Shown: in pieces, positions 9,301 through 9,333 of the stretch
Layout: each line of letters begins with the position of its first letter
Position numbering within the stretch: the stretch's first letter is position 1
DNA from: Acholeplasmatales bacterium
GTDB lineage: Bacteria; Bacillota_I; Bacilli_A; Acholeplasmatales; Anaeroplasmataceae
Reading direction: 5' to 3'
Length of the DNA stretch: 9,333 nucleotides
Assembly: GCA_016282815.1 (NCBI GenBank)
Contig: JAEELU010000143.1
Location: forward strand, 1 to 9,333
Translations under genes and position numbers: made by a program
Notes under the pieces: generated by a model
What the model was told of the DNA's origin: nothing
Databases searched by the model: none
Seen by the model: only the letters and a program-made list of their open reading frames with translations

Positions 9301-9333
9301 GCTAAGTGGGTTCCAGTAACAGTTACATTAACA
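1..9333 (+). CDS. Giant repeat-containing surface protein (Ig-like Cys-rich units plus InlB B-like repeats), internal fragment open at both ends
   Basis: Frame 1 is open for 3111 codons, with no TAA, TAG or TGA. The translation is a coherent series of repeated domains, which rules out a chance ORF. Residues 1-111 are non-repeated; residues 112-1300 form six Cys-rich Ig-like units; residues 1301-3105 form twenty units related to InlB B-repeats, canonical only in the last five. The protein is rich in Thr, Ser, Asn, Tyr and Gly, has no obvious transmembrane segment and no catalytic signature. Such repeats in other bacteria form stalks of exported adhesins and internalin-like proteins, so a cell-surface binding or spacer role is inferred. 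The signal peptide, any LPxTG or other anchor, the start and the stop all lie outside the window, so localisation is not shown directly. The 39 cysteines are unusual for an exported Gram-positive-type protein. Coding is certain; the role is moderately supported. Confidence 0.97.
334..909 (+). repeat. Cys-rich Ig-like unit A1 (residues 112-303)
   Basis: This is the first of six tandem units. Its Cys half holds C151 ('KYC'), C160 ('CTPN'), C190 ('QYVC') and C203 ('LCDE'). A linker 'LVDMDQPEI' (209-217) leads to a cysteine-free half with 'FGPSGG' (242-247) and 'LPEGNIKITITATSGSG' (268-284). The two halves look like two beta-sandwich domains of about 95 residues each, similar in style to bacterial Ig-like (Big) modules. 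The family assignment is inferred from pattern, not from a search. Confidence 0.8.
910..1497 (+). repeat. Cys-rich Ig-like unit A2 (residues 304-499)
   Basis: The start 'VDISFGNTQG' matches the A1 start. The cysteines are C341, C348 ('CTP'), C379 ('QVIC') and C393 ('VCDE'), followed by 'FLVDTTDPRV' (397-406), a typical linker between Ig-like modules. The second half carries 'YGPASG' (431-436) and 'TGNNG' (476-480). The first cysteine lacks the preceding Tyr seen in the other units ('KSC' rather than 'KYC'). Confidence 0.8.
1498..2082 (+). repeat. Cys-rich Ig-like unit A3 (residues 500-694)
   Basis: Cysteines are C538 ('KYCFT'), C545 ('CTPN'), C577 ('MAC') and C591 ('ECD'), with linker 'AKVDQYAPVV' (597-606). 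The second half has the weaker core 'LSVSGE' (631-636) in place of YGPSG, and 'PGTYTIG' (661-667). The 'KYCFT...CTPN' stretch is almost the same as in A1, which makes A1 and A3 look like close relatives. Confidence 0.8.
2083..2700 (+). repeat. Cys-rich Ig-like unit A4 (residues 695-900)
   Basis: Cysteines are C734 ('QYC'), C746 ('CVP' in place of CTP), C780 ('GIC') and C795 ('QCAD' in place of CD). The C1-C2 loop is 12 residues rather than the usual 7-9. The linker is 'FKVDSESPNVVV' (800-811). The second half shows 'EPVSGA' (835-840) and 'SPGTYTLKARAIGGNG' (866-881), the clearest copy of this end motif. It is the most divergent of the six in the Cys half. Confidence 0.78.
2701..3279 (+). repeat. 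Cys-rich Ig-like unit A5 (residues 901-1093)
   Basis: Cysteines are C938 ('VYC'), C946 ('CTPT'), C979 ('YVCVA') and C992 ('ICDD'). The linker is changed to 'IIVNSSYPTV' (997-1006), with Asn for the usual Asp. The second half has 'YPIGGSAEYYYS' (1031-1042) and 'EGTYNIKAVATGLNG' (1060-1074), and ends in a Pro/acidic spacer 'DPLPPEDD' (1086-1093). Confidence 0.8.
3280..3900 (+). repeat. Cys-rich Ig-like unit A6, last of the array (residues 1094-1300)
   Basis: Cysteines are C1148 ('KYC'), C1156 ('CTPN'), C1187 ('KLC') and C1202 ('ECDT'), with linker 'VYVDTGAPVI' (1207-1216). The second half contains 'EYGPSGGRLSYF' (1241-1252), close to A1. At 207 residues it is the longest unit; the extra length is an Asn/Thr/Tyr-rich insert near residues 1101-1127. 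The first B-like repeat follows directly with no spacer. Confidence 0.8.
3901..4128 (+). repeat. InlB B-like repeat B1 (residues 1301-1376)
   Basis: This unit marks the switch from Ig-like to B-like modules. It is close to the Listeria-Bacteroides repeat pattern: 'VTYDYATNGGT' (1303-1313), 'KAGYTFVGWA' (1340-1349) and 'DTTLYAVF' (1367-1374). Its 76 residues are near the family's usual 70-80. It has no cysteine. Confidence 0.85.
4129..4680 (+). repeat. B-like repeats B2 and B3 with C-x8-C hairpins (residues 1377-1560)
   Basis: B2 (1377-1463) has C1404/C1413 followed by 'IGW' (1429-1431). B3 (1464-1560) has C1490/C1499 followed by 'IGW' (1516-1518) and ends in 'YYALF' (1554-1558). The cysteine pairs are both C-x8-C and sit 17-18 residues before the Gly of GW. 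The 'GY.F' part of the canonical core is degraded, so they are recognised by GW, the closing aromatic strand and register with B1. Confidence 0.7.
4681..5280 (+). repeat. Highly diverged B-like units B4 and B5 (residues 1561-1760)
   Basis: The units are set by the closing strands 'FYAVYEK' (1652-1658) and 'TTVKPVF' (1750-1756). B4 has no GW core; 'IRVWRSDE' (1622-1629) sits near where it is expected. B5 has 'YLHGYFINGEEYAPGS' (1727-1742), in which 'HGYF' replaces 'GW'. B5 also carries a Ser-rich run (1702-1708). Both lack cysteine. Membership in the repeat family is inferred from position and closing motifs. Confidence 0.5.
5281..5877 (+). repeat. B-like repeats B6 and B7 (residues 1761-1959)
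   Basis: B6 (1761-1860) has 'KFNAVYNGGENA' (1764-1775), 'YTFVGWAKE' (1808-1816) and 'VYAIFKR' (1853-1859). Unusually, its two cysteines, C1821 and C1832, lie after the GW core. B7 (1861-1959) has 'FLGWATDRS' (1920-1928) and 'RTLYSVTV' (1948-1955), without cysteine. Both are longer than canonical B-repeats (about 100 residues), the extra length lying before the GW core. Confidence 0.7.
5878..6150 (+). repeat. B-like repeat B8 with C-x8-C hairpin (residues 1960-2050)
   Basis: C1985 and C1994 form a C-x8-C pair ('FCTRYNGSSTCEI'). 'GYFISNW' (2007-2013) replaces the GY-F-GW core, so Asn-Trp stands where Gly-Trp is normal, 18 residues after the second cysteine. The unit closes with 'VAYAIY' (2042-2047). 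Confidence 0.68.
6151..7053 (+). repeat. Cys-free B-like repeats B9, B10 and B11 (residues 2051-2351)
   Basis: B9 (2051-2150) has 'AGYTAMGWAES' (2103-2113) and 'ELYAVYIKP' (2142-2150). B10 (2151-2243) has 'HGFLGWVRS' (2203-2211) and 'KVVSVWENS' (2235-2243). B11 (2244-2351) opens with the canonical 'YKITYHANGGTL' (2245-2256), then has 'DGYEFLGWTED' (2304-2314) and 'DLYAVYGKK' (2343-2351). B11 carries a long insert between its first strand and GW core. Register and end motifs are clear in all three. Confidence 0.75.
7054..7653 (+). repeat. Cys-bearing B-like repeats B12 and B13 (residues 2352-2551)
   Basis: B12 (2352-2435) has C2373/C2382 and 'HLGWSRTG' (2399-2406). B13 (2436-2551) has C2465/C2474 and 'FVGYEYYC' (2490-2497), in which GY stands for GW. 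It also has a second pair, C2497/C2504 ('YYCYAKNNNCETP'), which resembles the first two cysteines of the A units. B13 closes with 'VYARYE' (2544-2549). At 116 residues it is the longest B-like unit. Confidence 0.68.
7654..8199 (+). repeat. B-like repeats B14 and B15 (residues 2552-2733)
   Basis: B14 (2552-2651) has 'TLTLVQGQNGN' (2553-2563), two tryptophans near the core ('SGWTPIGWSEE', 2598-2608) and 'YTFYAVYNK' (2643-2651). B15 (2652-2733) has 'VSITYESGGSP' (2653-2663), 'YPGYILSKWKV' (2696-2706) and 'RTLTAVWSA' (2725-2733). B15 is the transition to the canonical units: it is shorter (82 residues) and switches from the YAVY to the AVW ending. Confidence 0.72.
8200..8415 (+). repeat. Canonical InlB B-repeat B16 (residues 2734-2805)
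   Basis: 72 residues in canonical order: 'MHFDANGGPITPQ' (2738-2750), 'QVTFGQRIGTMPSVTRNGY' (2754-2772), 'FNSW' (2774-2777) and 'VVAQWTP' (2799-2805). This matches the Listeria-Bacteroides repeat (Flg_new), a small beta-grasp-like module of surface proteins. The GW glycine is replaced by serine. Confidence 0.88.
8416..8652 (+). repeat. InlB B-repeat B17 with altered core (residues 2806-2884)
   Basis: It opens 'YRANLNANGGSLDVSYYDATF' -like (2807-2829), then 'LPIPTRPGYNFDYYEV' (2835-2850), and closes 'YMRAHWTEK' (2876-2884). The usual 'GWY' is replaced by 'YYEVY', and a Tyr/Ser/Asn-rich loop follows, giving 79 residues, the longest of the canonical block. Confidence 0.85.
8653..8868 (+). repeat. 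InlB B-repeat B18 (residues 2885-2956)
   Basis: It has 'LDYNMPNSTPGQLTIRYNN' (2890-2908), 'PTRTGYNFDGWYVE' (2917-2930) and 'EDTTLVARWSPK' (2945-2956). The 'ANGG' turn is lost (NMPNS instead), but the rest is canonical. Confidence 0.88.
8869..9087 (+). repeat. InlB B-repeat B19 (residues 2957-3029)
   Basis: A textbook copy: 'YRLSFSANGGTVSPANKQ' (2958-2975), 'ITYDQPIGELPLPRKEGYAF' (2976-2995), 'GGW' (2996-2998) and 'LTVYANWYQN' (3020-3029). Confidence 0.9.
9088..9333 (+). repeat. InlB B-repeat B20 and the first strand of a following unit (residues 3030-3111)
   Basis: B20 has 'VTFDPGEGSTVS' (3033-3044), 'LPIPTNKTGYTFGGWYLE' (3059-3076) and 'EDTTLVAKWVP' (3095-3105). It contains C3091 ('TWCDES'), the only cysteine in the window without a nearby partner. 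'VTVTLT' (3106-3111) is the first strand of a further repeat cut by the window edge, so the array continues. Confidence 0.87.

Noticed and set aside
1..9333. Many TATAAT-like and TTGACA-like strings
   Set aside because: They are expected by chance in AT-rich coding DNA with many Tyr, Asn and Ile codons. None is paired with a ribosome binding site and a separate gene.
1..9333. Possible CRISPR array or tandem DNA repeat
   Set aside because: The repetition is at protein level with unit lengths of about 72-207 codons and diverged DNA. No short identical repeats with unique spacers were seen.
1..9333. Possible Mycoplasma code (TGA as Trp)
   Set aside because: All of the more than 30 tryptophans, including the invariant GW cores, are TGG and no in-frame TGA exists.

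Overview
The window is one continuous coding region. The + strand reads in frame 1 from base 1 to base 9333 (3111 codons) with no stop, and it is open at both ends, so neither start, signal peptide, stop nor anchor is visible. It encodes the inner part of a giant, repeat-built, almost certainly exported surface protein. No RNA gene, mobile element, CRISPR array, promoter or terminator could be supported, and there is no intergenic DNA.

The DNA is AT-rich (roughly one third G+C). Codon choice is typical of low-GC Bacillota: TTA for Leu, AGA/CGT for Arg, and A- or T-ending codons generally. All of the more than 30 tryptophans are TGG and no in-frame TGA occurs, which argues against the Mycoplasma code. 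My inference is an AT-rich member of Bacilli or Clostridia, plausibly one of the uncultured gut lineages known for very large repeat adhesins. The window alone cannot fix the taxon.

Layout: (1) bases 1-333, a cysteine-free, non-repeated segment I do not recognise. (2) Bases 334-3900, six tandem units (A1-A6) of 192-207 residues. Each has a first half with four cysteines at nearly constant spacing and a cysteine-free second half with an Ig-like/Big-domain look, joined by a 'VD...P.V' linker. (3) Bases 3901-8199, fifteen diverged units (B1-B15) of about 76-116 residues related to the InlB B-repeat/Listeria-Bacteroides repeat (Flg_new family), recognised by 'F.GW' cores and 'YAVY/YAVF' ends. Five of them share a C-x8-C hairpin placed 17-19 residues before the GW position. 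(4) Bases 8200-9315, five near-canonical B-repeats (B16-B20) of 72-79 residues, with a sixth beginning at the window edge.

The parts most likely join as an extended stalk: Ig-like Cys-rich modules, then a long array of small beta-rich B-repeats. The regularly paired cysteines (39 in total, 38 in apparent pairs) suggest disulfide stiffening, which is unusual for an exported protein of a Gram-positive-type bacterium. Adhesion or cell-surface interaction is the likely role by family analogy; no catalytic motif was seen.
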